The notes: generated by a model not told the origin, from the letters alone. 64,000 bases of DNA from Pseudomonas synxantha (GCF_900105675.1 NZ_LT629786.1:1426001-1490000), one strand, 5' to 3'; positions 37,607 to 46,897 are shown, numbered from the stretch's first letter. A program made the numbers and translations.

Positions 37607-38380
37607 ATGAGTTTGCAGAAGGAGCCCAGTCATACGGACTCAAGTGAGAAGATTAAGCTTGGTAAGTTAGTCGTTGGCCTTGCAAGTAGTCAGGAACAAG
37701 TGCGCGAAGCACAGGCACTTCGTTATAAGGTGTTCACTGAAGCTTTCAGTGCACCTGCGTTGGCTAATGCTGAGGAATTAAATGTCGACGAGTTTGATGA
37801 GTGTTGCGATCATTTGATTGTTCGTGATACCGCAACGTCGTGCGTGGTGGGTACCTATCGTGTAATGGGACCTACGGCTGCGCAGCGCATGGGGCGCTAT
37901 TATTCAGAGAAAGAATTTGATCTGAGTCGGCTGGATTATTTAAAGTCTCGCATTATTGAAGCGGGACATGCTTGCGTTCATCCTGACTATCGTACGGGTA
38001 GCGTCATCATGATGTTGTGGTCCGGGCTGGCCATGTATATGCGGCGCGAGCAATGTGATTATTTAGTCGGTTGTGCCAGCGTGAGTTTGGCTGATGGTGG
38101 TCACAATGCTGCCGCCTTGTACCACTCCTTCACACCAAAAAATTTTGCACCAACCGAATATCGCGTGACGCCTTATAAGCCATTTCCCGTTCACGAACGT
38201 GAGGCTGGACATACTGCACATATGCCGCCTTTGTTAAAGGGCTATTTGCGCAGTGGTGCCTGGGTGTGTGGCGAGCCGGCATGGGATCCTGATTTCCATT
38301 CGGCTGATTTTTTCATGTTACTGCCATTGTCGAAATTGGATGGCCGTTACGCACGTCATTATTTTAAGTCATCCAGTTGA
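37607..38380 (+). CDS. OlsB-like N-acyltransferase (autoinducer-synthase/GNAT fold)
   Basis: A 257-residue protein of the ornithine N-alpha-acyltransferase (OlsB) type, which moves a 3-hydroxyacyl chain from ACP to an amino acid. Family features run in order: ALRYKVFTEAFSA near residue 37, FDECCDHLIVRD near 63, VVGTYRVMGP near 80, RYYSEKEFDLSRLD near 98, IIEAGHACVHPDYR near 120, YLVGCASVSLADGG near 150, and the C-terminal MPPLLKGYLRSGAWVCGEPAWD near 205. A good ribosome site (AAGGGGAT) precedes the ATG. Codon use and A+T content differ from neighbours. No OlsA partner is adjacent; an acyl-CoA dehydrogenase homologue follows instead, so the product may not be ordinary ornithine lipid. Confidence 0.78.
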   Translation: MSLQKEPSHTDSSEKIKLGKLVVGLASSQEQVREAQALRYKVFTEAFSAPALANAEELNVDEFDECCDHLIVRDTATSCVVGTYRVMGPTAAQRMGRYYSEKEFDLSRLDYLKSRIIEAGHACVHPDYRTGSVIMMLWSGLAMYMRREQCDYLVGCASVSLADGGHNAAALYHSFTPKNFAPTEYRVTPYKPFPVHEREAGHTAHMPPLLKGYLRSGAWVCGEPAWDPDFHSADFFMLLPLSKLDGRYARHYFKSSS

Positions 38381-38486
38381 TGTCCGGCCAGTGCGAGTGG
38401 TTGTTGGCTCAATATCTCTATTAAATATCCATTGATTCACTCTTTGGGTATTGGACTTTTTATCAAGCGCTCGAGGTTTGATTAGT

Positions 38487-39605
38487 ATGTTTTTAGACGA
38501 AGAAAGAAGTGTGGCCTTTGAGTTGGTTCCACACATGGCATCCGCTCTTGAAGCCGCGTCGCTCCTTGAGCTTGAGCGCGGAGAGTCTCACCGCTTAGCC
38601 AATATGTTTAGAACGATTGGCCAGCCAGGGCTTGCGGTCGCAACGACGCTGGCTGGTGGGGGCGTCAGTGCGGTCAGTTTGGCGCAATTACACACCTGGG
38701 TCGGTGCACATTGCCCCTCACTGGCGGTGATGATGACCATGCATCACCACACAGTCGCCGGAGTGATGGCGGCCAGTTCTTTCTTGCCTGATATTCAGGG
38801 GCTATTAAGCGCCGTTGCGCGCGACAACCTATTAGTTGCCTCTGGATTTGCAGAAGGGCGGGCACACGCTGATATTCTAGAATCAACCATGGCTGTTGAG
38901 AAAACAGCCCATGGCTACGTTGTGAATGGAAGCAAGAAACCCTGCACGATGACCCATCACTTTGACGCAATCACGTTCGGGGTTAATTACATTGATCCTG
39001 ATGGACAGACTCATCTGGGCATAGGCGTGGGTTTTGCTGGCGATTCAAGTATCGAACGGAAAAAGTTCTGGTCTGTACCGCATTTGCAGGCGGCAGACAG
39101 TCACGAAGTCATGTTCAATAATCTATTGGTTCCCGAGTCCATGATGTATTTCAGTAAAGTCGTGGATGATCAGCTGGATGATGATCAACAAGGAACGGGT
39201 AACCACTTGTTTGCTATCTGGTTTCAGCTGCTGGCTTCGGCTTCCTATCTGGGGATGGCATCAGCTTTGGCCAGGCGGGCATTGTCATCTCATAAAGGTT
39301 CGCCGGATGATCGGGCCCTGCTGCTCACTGACCTGCAAGGCGCCACGATGGCGCTGCGTGGCTTGGCTGTTTCGATAGACGAAAATCGTTTTTTGCGTCG
39401 TGACTTGGCGCGTGCACAGGCGACAAGGTTTGCGGTGCAGGAAGCCGTAAATCGCATTAGCACGCGCGCCTTCGAAATCATCGGAGGCATGGCATTCATG
39501 TCCGATGAAGAAGTCGCTTATCTACTGGTCGCTACGCGTGTATTGGCATTCCATCCGACATCCAGGGCCGCGAGTAGTCACTTTTTGTGTGAGCAACTGA
39601 GCTAA
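38487..39605 (+). CDS. Atypical acyl-CoA dehydrogenase-like flavoprotein
   Basis: A 372-residue protein with the ACAD fold. It has FAD/substrate-loop features (LVASGFAEGRAHADI near 118, GYVVNGSKKPCTMTHHFD near 140) and the C-terminal dimer segment FEIIGGMAFMSDEEVAYLL near 334. The usual catalytic/FAD-closing segment (Y-E-G-T) is replaced by AFHPTSRAASS, so dehydrogenation by the standard Glu is doubtful. The ATG at 38487, with GAGG 10 bp upstream, is preferred to the TTG at 38451. It follows the OlsB-like gene by 106 bp, same strand, and probably acts on that enzyme's acyl donor or product. Confidence 0.72.
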   Translation: MFLDEERSVAFELVPHMASALEAASLLELERGESHRLANMFRTIGQPGLAVATTLAGGGVSAVSLAQLHTWVGAHCPSLAVMMTMHHHTVAGVMAASSFLPDIQGLLSAVARDNLLVASGFAEGRAHADILESTMAVEKTAHGYVVNGSKKPCTMTHHFDAITFGVNYIDPDGQTHLGIGVGFAGDSSIERKKFWSVPHLQAADSHEVMFNNLLVPESMMYFSKVVDDQLDDDQQGTGNHLFAIWFQLLASASYLGMASALARRALSSHKGSPDDRALLLTDLQGATMALRGLAVSIDENRFLRRDLARAQATRFAVQEAVNRISTRAFEIIGGMAFMSDEEVAYLLVATRVLAFHPTSRAASSHFLCEQLS

Positions 39606-39633
39606 GCCCTGTTTCAGACGCTGCGCCGTAGGA

Positions 39634-39972
39634 TCAGCGACGGCTGCTAACCTCGGCCGGTACGTCATCACCGGCCATGCGTTTGCGGAACAACGCGGTG
39701 CGCGCCAGCAGCAGGGTAGTTACCGGCACGGTGATCGACAGCAGAATCGGGATCAACCAGCCGTGCAACACCGGCCCGGACTTGAGCGTCGAAAAGTAGA
39801 TGATCGACGCCAACGCCACACTCCATGCGCCCAATGTCGAGGCGAGCGCGGGTGGGTGCATGCGCTGGAAAAAGCTCTTCATCCGCAGCAAGCCGATAGC
39901 ACCGATCAGTGCAAACACGCTGCTCACTACCAGCAGCACGGCTACGCTCACTTCAACCCATAACGGCATCAT
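39634..39972 (-). CDS. mnhG: Na+/H+ antiporter subunit G
   Basis: A 112-residue small membrane protein with three hydrophobic helices and the family segment GLLRMKSFFQRMHPPALASTLG near residue 30. It is the last gene of the MnhA-G operon; its ATG overlaps the mnhF stop (ATGA). Part of the multi-subunit Mrp/Mnh/Pha monovalent cation/proton antiporter in the inner membrane. Confidence 0.92.
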   Translation of the reverse strand: MMPLWVEVSVAVLLVVSSVFALIGAIGLLRMKSFFQRMHPPALASTLGAWSVALASIIYFSTLKSGPVLHGWLIPILLSITVPVTTLLLARTALFRKRMAGDDVPAEVSSRR

Positions 39973-40247
39973 TCAATCACCTCCCCACGCAGCAGGAATT
40001 TGGCCAGGGCAAACGAGCCGACGAAGCCGAACAGCGCAATCAACAACGCTGCTTCAAAGTAGGTGTCACTGGCATACCGGATGCCCAACACCAGCATCAT
40101 CAGCATCGCCAGGATATACAGGTAGTCCAGCGCCAGTACCCGGTCCTGGGCCGAGGGGCCTCTGAACAGGCGGATCAGGGTCAGCACCATGGCCAGGGAA
40201 AACAGGAACAGGCTGGCGAGGATCGCATTGGAGAGCAGGGCGCTCAT
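39969..40247 (-). CDS. mnhF: Na+/H+ antiporter subunit F
   Basis: A 92-residue protein with three membrane helices and the conserved stretch RLFRGPSAQDRVLALDYL near residue 27, typical of MnhF/PhaF. It is coupled by 4-bp overlaps to mnhE upstream and mnhG downstream. Confidence 0.93.
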   Translation of the reverse strand: MSALLSNAILASLFLFSLAMVLTLIRLFRGPSAQDRVLALDYLYILAMLMMLVLGIRYASDTYFEAALLIALFGFVGSFALAKFLLRGEVIE

Positions 40248-40732
40248 TCGAAGATCTCCATCAGGGGCCGTTCATAGGCGTGCTTGAAGTGCTGGATAAA
40301 CTGCGCTTCGTCATCCAGGTCGAAAACGTGCAACAGCAGGATGCTGCGGTCCAGGGCCAGTTCCGACCAGACGGTGCCTGGGGTCACGCTGGTGATCATC
40401 GCCAGCACCGCCAGGCCATTGGCGTCGCGCAGGTCCAGGGGGATCTTGATAAAGCGCGAGCGCGGCGCTCGTGTGCCGCAGGTCAGGACGCCCCAGGCCA
40501 CATTCAGGTTGGAGAGGATCACGTCGCGGCCCACCAGGAAAAACAGGCGCACGATCACCCCGGGGCGGCGGATGCGGATCGGCAACGGCCGCAGCGGCGC
40601 CATCAGCAACGGTGCAAGAAAGCCCAGCAGCGCGCCCAGCAGCAGGTTGCCGGGGCTGATCGACAGATTCAGCACCAGCCACAATACCCATAACGCCAAT
40701 GACAGCCACGGAGCAGGGAACAAACGCTTCAT
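40244..40732 (-). CDS. mnhE: Na+/H+ antiporter subunit E
   Basis: A 162-residue subunit with two or three N-terminal helices and the C-terminal MnhE signature (MITSVTPGTVWSEL near 112, LLLHVFDLDDEAQF near 130). The ATG at 40732 (MKRLFPAPWL) gives the family length and overlaps the mnhD stop by 4 bp; a longer frame to 40918 would lie inside mnhD. Confidence 0.92.
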   Translation of the reverse strand: MKRLFPAPWLSLALWVLWLVLNLSISPGNLLLGALLGFLAPLLMAPLRPLPIRIRRPGVIVRLFFLVGRDVILSNLNVAWGVLTCGTRAPRSRFIKIPLDLRDANGLAVLAMITSVTPGTVWSELALDRSILLLHVFDLDDEAQFIQHFKHAYERPLMEIFE

Positions 40733-42405
40733 GGCTGCACCTCCAGCGCGGCGGCCTGGGCTTTGGGGCTGGGTACCGGGCGTGTCGCCAGCACTGCCAT
40801 CACGTAGCGCTCCGGGTTGTTCAGGCTGTCGGCGGCGGCCTGGGTGTAACGCATCAGTGGCTCGGCCTTGAAGGTCAGCAGGATGCTGAGGCCGAGCAAA
40901 AAGAAGATCGGCAGGCACTCGTTACGACGCAACAGCGGCGATGGGCGCTCTTCCGGGGTCCAGAAGCGCTGGATGCCCAGGCGCGCAAAGGCGATCAGCG
41001 AGGCCAGCCCGGACAGGATCAGCAATGCCACCAGGCCCCAGGCCGCAGGGCGAATCGGTTCATCGATGGCATTGCCCAGGCCCAACGGATTGATCAGCGC
41101 ACTCAACAAGCTGAGCTTGCCGATAAACCCCGACAGCGGCGGCATGCCGATGATCAACAAGGCGCAGGCAATAAAGCTCAGGCCCAAGAAGGCCATGGTC
41201 CAGGGGATCACCTGGCCGACCACGGCTTTCTGCTCATCATCCAGGTTCACCCCAGGACGCGGATGCAGTGACTCCATGGCCTTGGGCAACGCATCGATTT
41301 CTTCATCCAGCGGCAGGTCGTTGGCCGAACGCGAACGCTCGATCAACTCCGCCAGCAGGAACAACGCACTCAACGCGAGGGTGGAGCTGACCAGATAGAA
41401 CAACGCCCCCGCGGTCAGGCTCGGCTGGGCAAACCCCACTGCCGACAGCAGGATCCCGGCCGAGACCAGGATGCTCAGGCTGGCCATGCGCTCCAGGCGC
41501 TGCGCCGCCACCATCGCCAGTGCCGCGCAAATGATGGTCGCCATGCCGCCATACACCAGCCAATCGCCGCCAAACAGTGCGGAAGCCCCGGCCTGGCCGG
41601 AAAACAGCAGGGTCCATAGGCGCAGTACGGTGTACACGCCGACCTTGGTCATGATCGCAAACATCGCCGCCACCGGCGCGCTGGCCGACGAGTAGGCGGG
41701 CGCCAGCCAGAAGTTCAGCGGCCACATGCCGGCCTTGGCCAGGAACGCCGTGGCGAGGATCGCCGCGCCGGCATGCAGCAGGCCACGATCCGCTTCCGGC
41801 ACCAACGGGATTTTCAATGCCAGGTCGGCAAAATTCAGCGTGCCGGTGACGCCGTAGATCATTGCCGCGCCGATCAGGAACAGCGACGACGCCAGCAGGT
41901 TGATCGCAATGTAATGCAGGCCTGACGACACCCGGGCACGACCGGAACCATGCAACATCAAGCCGTAGGACGCCGCCAGCAGCACCTCGAAGAACACGAA
42001 CAGGTTGAACAGGTCGGCGGTCAGGAACGCGCCATACAAACCCATCAACTGGATCTGGAACAGTGCATGGAAGCTGGTACCCGCCCGGTCCCAGCGGGCC
42101 ATGGCGAACAGCAGCGCGCTCACGCCGATGATCCCGGTCAGCACCAGCATCATTGCCGACAGTTGGTCCACCACCAACACGATGCCGAACGGCACCTGCC
42201 AGTTGCCCGGCAGGTACACGCCAATCGAGCCGGGGCCGCTTTGCTGCGTCCAGTACAGCAGCAGGATCGCGATGCCCAGGCCGATCACACTGGAGAACAG
42301 ATTGATCTGGGCTTTCAGCGGGCGACGCTTTTCGCCCAGCATCAACCCGGCCGTGAGCAGTGGCAGCAGGATCGGCGCGACAATCAGTTGGTTCATCCAC
42401 GTCAT
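40729..42405 (-). CDS. mnhD: Na+/H+ antiporter subunit D
   Basis: A 558-residue NuoN/NuoM-like proton-translocating subunit with about 14 helices. Conserved signatures include LTADLFNLFVFFEVLLAASYGL near 128 with the key Glu, and the lysine-containing LAKAGMWPLNFWLAPAYSSA near 225. A soluble loop at about 370-400 (rich in Asp and Glu) is longer than in Bacillus MrpD. It works with MnhA to couple proton entry to cation export. Confidence 0.94.
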   Translation of the reverse strand: MTWMNQLIVAPILLPLLTAGLMLGEKRRPLKAQINLFSSVIGLGIAILLLYWTQQSGPGSIGVYLPGNWQVPFGIVLVVDQLSAMMLVLTGIIGVSALLFAMARWDRAGTSFHALFQIQLMGLYGAFLTADLFNLFVFFEVLLAASYGLMLHGSGRARVSSGLHYIAINLLASSLFLIGAAMIYGVTGTLNFADLALKIPLVPEADRGLLHAGAAILATAFLAKAGMWPLNFWLAPAYSSASAPVAAMFAIMTKVGVYTVLRLWTLLFSGQAGASALFGGDWLVYGGMATIICAALAMVAAQRLERMASLSILVSAGILLSAVGFAQPSLTAGALFYLVSSTLALSALFLLAELIERSRSANDLPLDEEIDALPKAMESLHPRPGVNLDDEQKAVVGQVIPWTMAFLGLSFIACALLIIGMPPLSGFIGKLSLLSALINPLGLGNAIDEPIRPAAWGLVALLILSGLASLIAFARLGIQRFWTPEERPSPLLRRNECLPIFFLLGLSILLTFKAEPLMRYTQAAADSLNNPERYVMAVLATRPVPSPKAQAAALEVQP

Positions 42406-42746
42406 TCCTTGGGCTCCCGGCCGTCCACATGGTCAGTGCCGGTCAGGCCCCGGGACGCCAGCAGCACCACCAGGAACAGCGCGGTCATGGCGAAGCTGAT
42501 CACGATGGCCGTCAGCACCAGGGCCTGGGGCAGCGGGTCGGTGTAGTGGAGCAGGTCCTGGGGCACGCCGTCCTTGATAATCGGCTCCTTGCCAATGAAC
42601 AGGCTGCCCATGCTGAAAATGAACAGATTGACGCCGTAGGACAACAGGCACAGCCCCATCACCACCTGGAACGTCCGTGGCCGCAGGATCAACCAGACGC
42701 CGGAGGCCGCAAGGACCCCAATGGCTATTGCGATGACTTCTTCCAT
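42402..42746 (-). CDS. mnhC: Na+/H+ antiporter subunit C
   Basis: A 114-residue NuoK-like subunit with three helices (GLCLLSYGVNLFIFSMG near 32, DPLPQALVLTAIVISFAMTA near 71). Four-base overlap with mnhD and 1-base overlap with mnhA show tight translational coupling. Confidence 0.94.
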   Translation of the reverse strand: MEEVIAIAIGVLAASGVWLILRPRTFQVVMGLCLLSYGVNLFIFSMGSLFIGKEPIIKDGVPQDLLHYTDPLPQALVLTAIVISFAMTALFLVVLLASRGLTGTDHVDGREPKE

Positions 42747-45664
42747 CAGGCGGCTCCTTCGGTTGCGGCAACTTTGGCCTGGTTGCTCGGTTTATGCGCC
42801 CGCACCGACTGATGGCCGAGGGCAGTGAGCATCAGCAGCGTGGAGCCCACGACCATCGCGTACACGCCGACATCGAAGAACAGCGCACTGGCGATATGAA
42901 TGTCGCCCAGCAGTGGCAGGCTGAAATGCCAGGTATGGGTGGTCAGGAACGGGTAGCCAACGAACAGCGCGCCCAGGCCAGTCAGGGTCGCCGACAGCAG
43001 GCCAAAGCCCATCCAGCGCATCGGCCGCAGGCTCATTTGCGCCTCGACCCATTGGGTACCCGCCACCATGTATTGCAGGATAAACGCCACTGACATCACC
43101 AAGCCGGCAACAAAACCACCGCCCGGTTGGTTGTGGCCGCGCATGAACAGGTAGAACGAGACCACCAGCGCAATCGGCAGCAGCAGGCGCACCAGCACCG
43201 CCGGCACCATCATGAAGCCCAGGGCGGTGTCGCTGGCCTGGCGTGGGTTGACCAGGTCGGTGGCCACGTCCGGTGCCAGTTGGCGCTGTTGTGGCGGCAA
43301 CTCCATGCTTTCCTTGGACGGGCGGAAGCGTCGCAGCAGGGCATAGACGGTCAATGCCACGGCGCCAAGCACGGTGATCTCGCCCAGGGTGTCGAAACCG
43401 CGGAAGTCCACGAGCATCACGTTCACCACATTGCTGCCGCCGCCTTCGGGCAGGGCGCGGCTCAAGTAGAACGAGGAGATATCGTTGGGCGTCTGGCGGG
43501 TCAGCATCGCGTAGGACAACAGCGCCATGCCGCCGCCCACCACGGTGGACAGCAGGAAGTCGCGCACCCGGCGAATGCGCGCCTTGCGCAGGGTGTTGGG
43601 CAGTGGCCACACCTCTTCGATCCGCCGTGGCAGCCAGCGCAGGCCGAGCAGGATCAGCACGGTGGTGACCACTTCCACCACCAGTTGGGTCAGGGCCAGG
43701 TCCGGCGCCGAGAACCACACGAAGGTGACGCAGGTCATCAGGCCGCACACGCTGACCATGGTCAGGGCCGCCAACCGGTGGTACTTGGCTTGCCAGGCGG
43801 CGCCGAGGGCGCAGGCAATTGCCAGCAACCACAGAGTGACGAACACGATGGAGCCCGGGATCTTCGGCCGGTCGCCCCAGCTGAGACCACTGTTGAGCAT
43901 GGGGATCATCGCGCCGACCACCGCCAGCAGCACCAACAGGAACAACTGGGTTTGCAGGCGCTTGGTGCTGATGCGTTTCTCGATCCGGCGCACGCCGCGC
44001 ATCATCACCACCAGGCTGCGCTCGAAACCGCGCTTGCCGTTGAAGTAGCTGATCAGCGGCGGGTACTTGAAGCGCCCGCGCTTGAGTTGCTTGCGCAGCA
44101 GCAGATACAGCACCACGCCGCCGCACATGGCCACCAGGCTCATGATCATCGGTGCGTTCCAGCCGTGCCAGATCGCCAGGCTGTATTCGGGCAGCACGCC
44201 ACCGACCACCGGCAGCGCCGCAGCGGCAAGGATCGAACCCACCACCTGGGCCGGGAAAATCCCCACCAGCAGGCAGGTGAATACCAGCAGTTCGACCGGC
44301 GCACGCATCCAGCGCGGGGGTTCATGGGGCGTGTGCGGCAAATCGGTGGCGGGCGGGCCGAAGAACACATCCACGGTGAAGCGCAGGGCGTATGCCACGC
44401 TGAACGTACCGGCGATGGTCGCGATCAGCGGCAGGGCGATTTCCACCCATTGGGTCGAGGAGATAAACACGGTCTCGGCGAAGAACATCTCTTTGGACAG
44501 AAAGCCGTTGAGCAGCGGTACCCCGGCCATGGACGCACTGGCGACCATGGCCAGGGTCGCGGTAAACGGGATCAGGCGTACCAGGCCACTGAGCCTGCGG
44601 ATATCCCGCGTGCCGCTTTCGTGGTCGATGATGCCCGCCGCCATGAACAGCGACGCCTTGAAGGTGGCGTGGTTGAGGATATGGAACACCGCGGCGACGG
44701 CGGCCAGCGGGCTGTTAAGGCCCAGCAACAGGGTGATCAGCCCGAGGTGGCTGATGGTGGAGTAGGCCAGCAGGCCCTTGAGGTCGTTTTGAAACATGGC
44801 GCAGTAGGCGCCGAGGAGGAGGGTGAGGGCGCCGGCACCGCCGACGATCCAGAACCATTCTTCGCTGCCGGACAGCGACGGCCACAGGCGGGCCAGCAGG
44901 AACACGCCGGCCTTCACCATCGTCGCCGAATGCAGGTAGGCCGAAACCGGCGTCGGTGCCGCCATGGCATGGGGCAGCCAGAAGTGGAAGGGGAACTGCG
45001 CGCTTTTGCTCAAGGCGCCGACCAGCACCAGGGCCAGCATGACCGGGTACAGCGAATGCGCACGAATCTGATCGCCCGCTGCCAGCACCTGGTCCAGGTC
45101 ATAGCTGCCGACAATATGCCCCAGCAGCATCACCCCGGCCAGCAGGCACAAGCCGCCGGCACCGGTGACCATCAGCGCCATATACGCGCCACGTCGCGCA
45201 TCGGCGCGGTGGTGCCAATAGCCGATCAGCAGGAACGAGAACAGGCTGGTCAGTTCCCAGAAGAACACGATCTGGATCAGGTTGCCGGAGATCACCAGGC
45301 CGAGCATGGCGCCCATGAACGCCAGGAAAAACGCGAAGAAACGCGGCACCGGATCATCCGGCGACATGTAGTAACGCGCATACAGCGACACCAGCGTGCC
45401 GATGCCGAGCACCAGCATCGAGAACAGCCAGGCAAACCCATCCATGCGCAACACGAAGTTCAGCCCCAGGCTGGGCAACCACATGAATTCTTCGCGGATC
45501 ACGCCACCGTGGGCGATCTGGGGGTAGAGCAGGGCTACTTGAATGGTGCCGACCAGCGCCACAAGGCCGGCCAACAGGGATTCGGTGTTACGTGCATTGT
45601 GCGGCAGCAAGGCCGCCAGACAGCTGCCGATAAAAGGCAGAAGCAGTAGAACTATCAGGGACAT
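42746..45664 (-). CDS. mnhA: Na+/H+ antiporter subunit A (MnhA-MnhB fusion)
   Basis: A 972-residue fused subunit, the first gene of the operon. The N-terminal 600 residues are NuoL/MnhA-like (FFWELTSLFSFLLIGYW near 133, KSAQFPFHFWLPHAMAAPTPVSAYLHSATMVKAG near 220 with lysines of the proton path). The C-terminal 180 residues contain the MnhB domain (SFYLFMRGHNQPGGGFVAGLV near 850). In Gram-positives A and B are separate; the fusion is normal for Pseudomonas and Sinorhizobium Pha systems. The complex exports Na+ or K+ under alkaline or salt stress. Confidence 0.95.
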   Translation of the reverse strand: MSLIVLLLLPFIGSCLAALLPHNARNTESLLAGLVALVGTIQVALLYPQIAHGGVIREEFMWLPSLGLNFVLRMDGFAWLFSMLVLGIGTLVSLYARYYMSPDDPVPRFFAFFLAFMGAMLGLVISGNLIQIVFFWELTSLFSFLLIGYWHHRADARRGAYMALMVTGAGGLCLLAGVMLLGHIVGSYDLDQVLAAGDQIRAHSLYPVMLALVLVGALSKSAQFPFHFWLPHAMAAPTPVSAYLHSATMVKAGVFLLARLWPSLSGSEEWFWIVGGAGALTLLLGAYCAMFQNDLKGLLAYSTISHLGLITLLLGLNSPLAAVAAVFHILNHATFKASLFMAAGIIDHESGTRDIRRLSGLVRLIPFTATLAMVASASMAGVPLLNGFLSKEMFFAETVFISSTQWVEIALPLIATIAGTFSVAYALRFTVDVFFGPPATDLPHTPHEPPRWMRAPVELLVFTCLLVGIFPAQVVGSILAAAALPVVGGVLPEYSLAIWHGWNAPMIMSLVAMCGGVVLYLLLRKQLKRGRFKYPPLISYFNGKRGFERSLVVMMRGVRRIEKRISTKRLQTQLFLLVLLAVVGAMIPMLNSGLSWGDRPKIPGSIVFVTLWLLAIACALGAAWQAKYHRLAALTMVSVCGLMTCVTFVWFSAPDLALTQLVVEVVTTVLILLGLRWLPRRIEEVWPLPNTLRKARIRRVRDFLLSTVVGGGMALLSYAMLTRQTPNDISSFYLSRALPEGGGSNVVNVMLVDFRGFDTLGEITVLGAVALTVYALLRRFRPSKESMELPPQQRQLAPDVATDLVNPRQASDTALGFMMVPAVLVRLLLPIALVVSFYLFMRGHNQPGGGFVAGLVMSVAFILQYMVAGTQWVEAQMSLRPMRWMGFGLLSATLTGLGALFVGYPFLTTHTWHFSLPLLGDIHIASALFFDVGVYAMVVGSTLLMLTALGHQSVRAHKPSNQAKVAATEGAA

Positions 45665-45815
45665 AGGCTTCTAATCTGCGGGAGTTTGGGATGCATCATA
45701 CGTGCCGCTTTCGCGATCACCAAACGGCAAGATGTGGCAGGATCCTACAAGATAGGCCGAAGACTCTCATTTGGCATTGTTTCAGGTGGCCGCTTTCCAA
45801 CCAACGGCCCCGGTC

Positions 45816-45844
45816 AATGTGGGAGGGGGCTTGCCCCCGATGGC
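45816..45844. repeat. Single REP element
   Basis: AATGTGGGAGGGGGCTTGCC and the following CCCGATGGC match one REP arm; no inverted partner is found in the 210-bp gap between mnhA and the DMT transporter. Confidence 0.85.
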
Positions 45845-45874
45845 TATCTGAAGTGCGCCGCTGCAGTTCGGACC

Positions 45875-46804
45875 TCAACCATGACGTTCCTGTTCCATCT
45901 CATCGATCAATTCGACGGCCTTCTGCCCTCGCGTCTTCAGCTCACTCACAATCACCGCCACCACAATCAACACCGCCCCCAGCATCGCAATCGGCGGGAA
46001 CCGCTCTCCGGCAATCCGCCCGACCACCCCGGCCCACACCGGCTCACCGGCGTAAATCAAGGTGGCACGGGTGGGTGACACACTCTGCTGCGCCCAGTTC
46101 ATCGCTACCTGGATCACCGCACTGGTCAGTCCCAGGCCCACCGCGCTGAACAGCAGCAACCACGAAAAGCCCGGCAACGCCTCGCCCATCGGCACCACCA
46201 GCATGAACGACAGCACTGACGCCGTTGCCAGTTGCACTACAGTTACCCGGCGCACGTCCACCTGCCCGGCAAACGCGCTGATCAGAATAATCTCGGCCGC
46301 AATCGCCACCGCGCCGATCAAGGTAGCGATTTCACCCGCGCTGAAATCCAGCGAAGCGCCCGCAGGGCCTGTCAGCAGCATCAACCCGGCAAACGCCAGC
46401 ATGATGCCGATGCTTGGCATCAACCCCGGACGCTTGCCGAGCACCAGCCACTGCAATAACGGCACGAAGGGTACATACAGCGCGGTGATAAACGCCGACT
46501 GGCTGCTCAGGATCGTCTGCAAGCCAATGGTCTGCAAACCGTAGCCAAACATGATCGCCACGCCGATAAACATCCCGGCCTTCAACTCAAACAGCGTCAG
46601 ATCGCGCAAGGTGCGCAAGGAAAAGCAGCCCACCACGATAGCGGCGGCGGCAAAGCGCAGGCCCACGAAAAACATCGGCCCGCTGACGGTCATGGCATGC
46701 TGTACGAGCAAGAAGGTGCCGCCCCAAAACATGGTGATTACCACCAGGATGCATTCGGCTTTGCTGAAACGATTGAAACGCGAAGGGGGGGTCGGGGCGA
46801 TCAT
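45875..46804 (-). CDS. DMT-superfamily (EamA) permease
   Basis: A 309-residue inner-membrane protein with ten predicted helices in two EamA repeats (FWGGTFLLVQHAM near 27, and the second half near 180-285 ending GAVLIVVAVIVSEL). Such proteins export amino acids or other metabolites. The ATG at 46804 (MIAPTPPS) is chosen because the upstream open frame runs antisense through the regulator gene. It is divergent from the XRE-cupin regulator, which likely controls it. Confidence 0.85.
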   Translation of the reverse strand: MIAPTPPSRFNRFSKAECILVVITMFWGGTFLLVQHAMTVSGPMFFVGLRFAAAAIVVGCFSLRTLRDLTLFELKAGMFIGVAIMFGYGLQTIGLQTILSSQSAFITALYVPFVPLLQWLVLGKRPGLMPSIGIMLAFAGLMLLTGPAGASLDFSAGEIATLIGAVAIAAEIILISAFAGQVDVRRVTVVQLATASVLSFMLVVPMGEALPGFSWLLLFSAVGLGLTSAVIQVAMNWAQQSVSPTRATLIYAGEPVWAGVVGRIAGERFPPIAMLGAVLIVVAVIVSELKTRGQKAVELIDEMEQERHG

Positions 46805-46860
46805 GGCGGCTCGGTCTTGCAAGGGAAAAGCACGGACCGCACAATGCGCCGCACTGCTGG

Positions 46861-46872
46861 GCAGTATACTGC
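46861..46872. promoter_or_regulatory. Palindrome in the divergent DMT/XRE promoter region
   Basis: GCAGTATACTGC is a perfect 12-bp palindrome containing TATACT, which could serve as a -10 element in both directions. It lies in the 93-bp gap between the two starts and is a likely operator for the XRE-cupin protein. Confidence 0.5.
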
Positions 46873-46897
46873 GCACACCTACCAATTGAGCAATATA

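Noticed and set aside
43127..45649. An 840-codon open frame antisense to mnhA
   Set aside because: His/Gln/Gly-rich low-complexity translation typical of the reverse strand of a membrane-protein gene; sense gene is certain.
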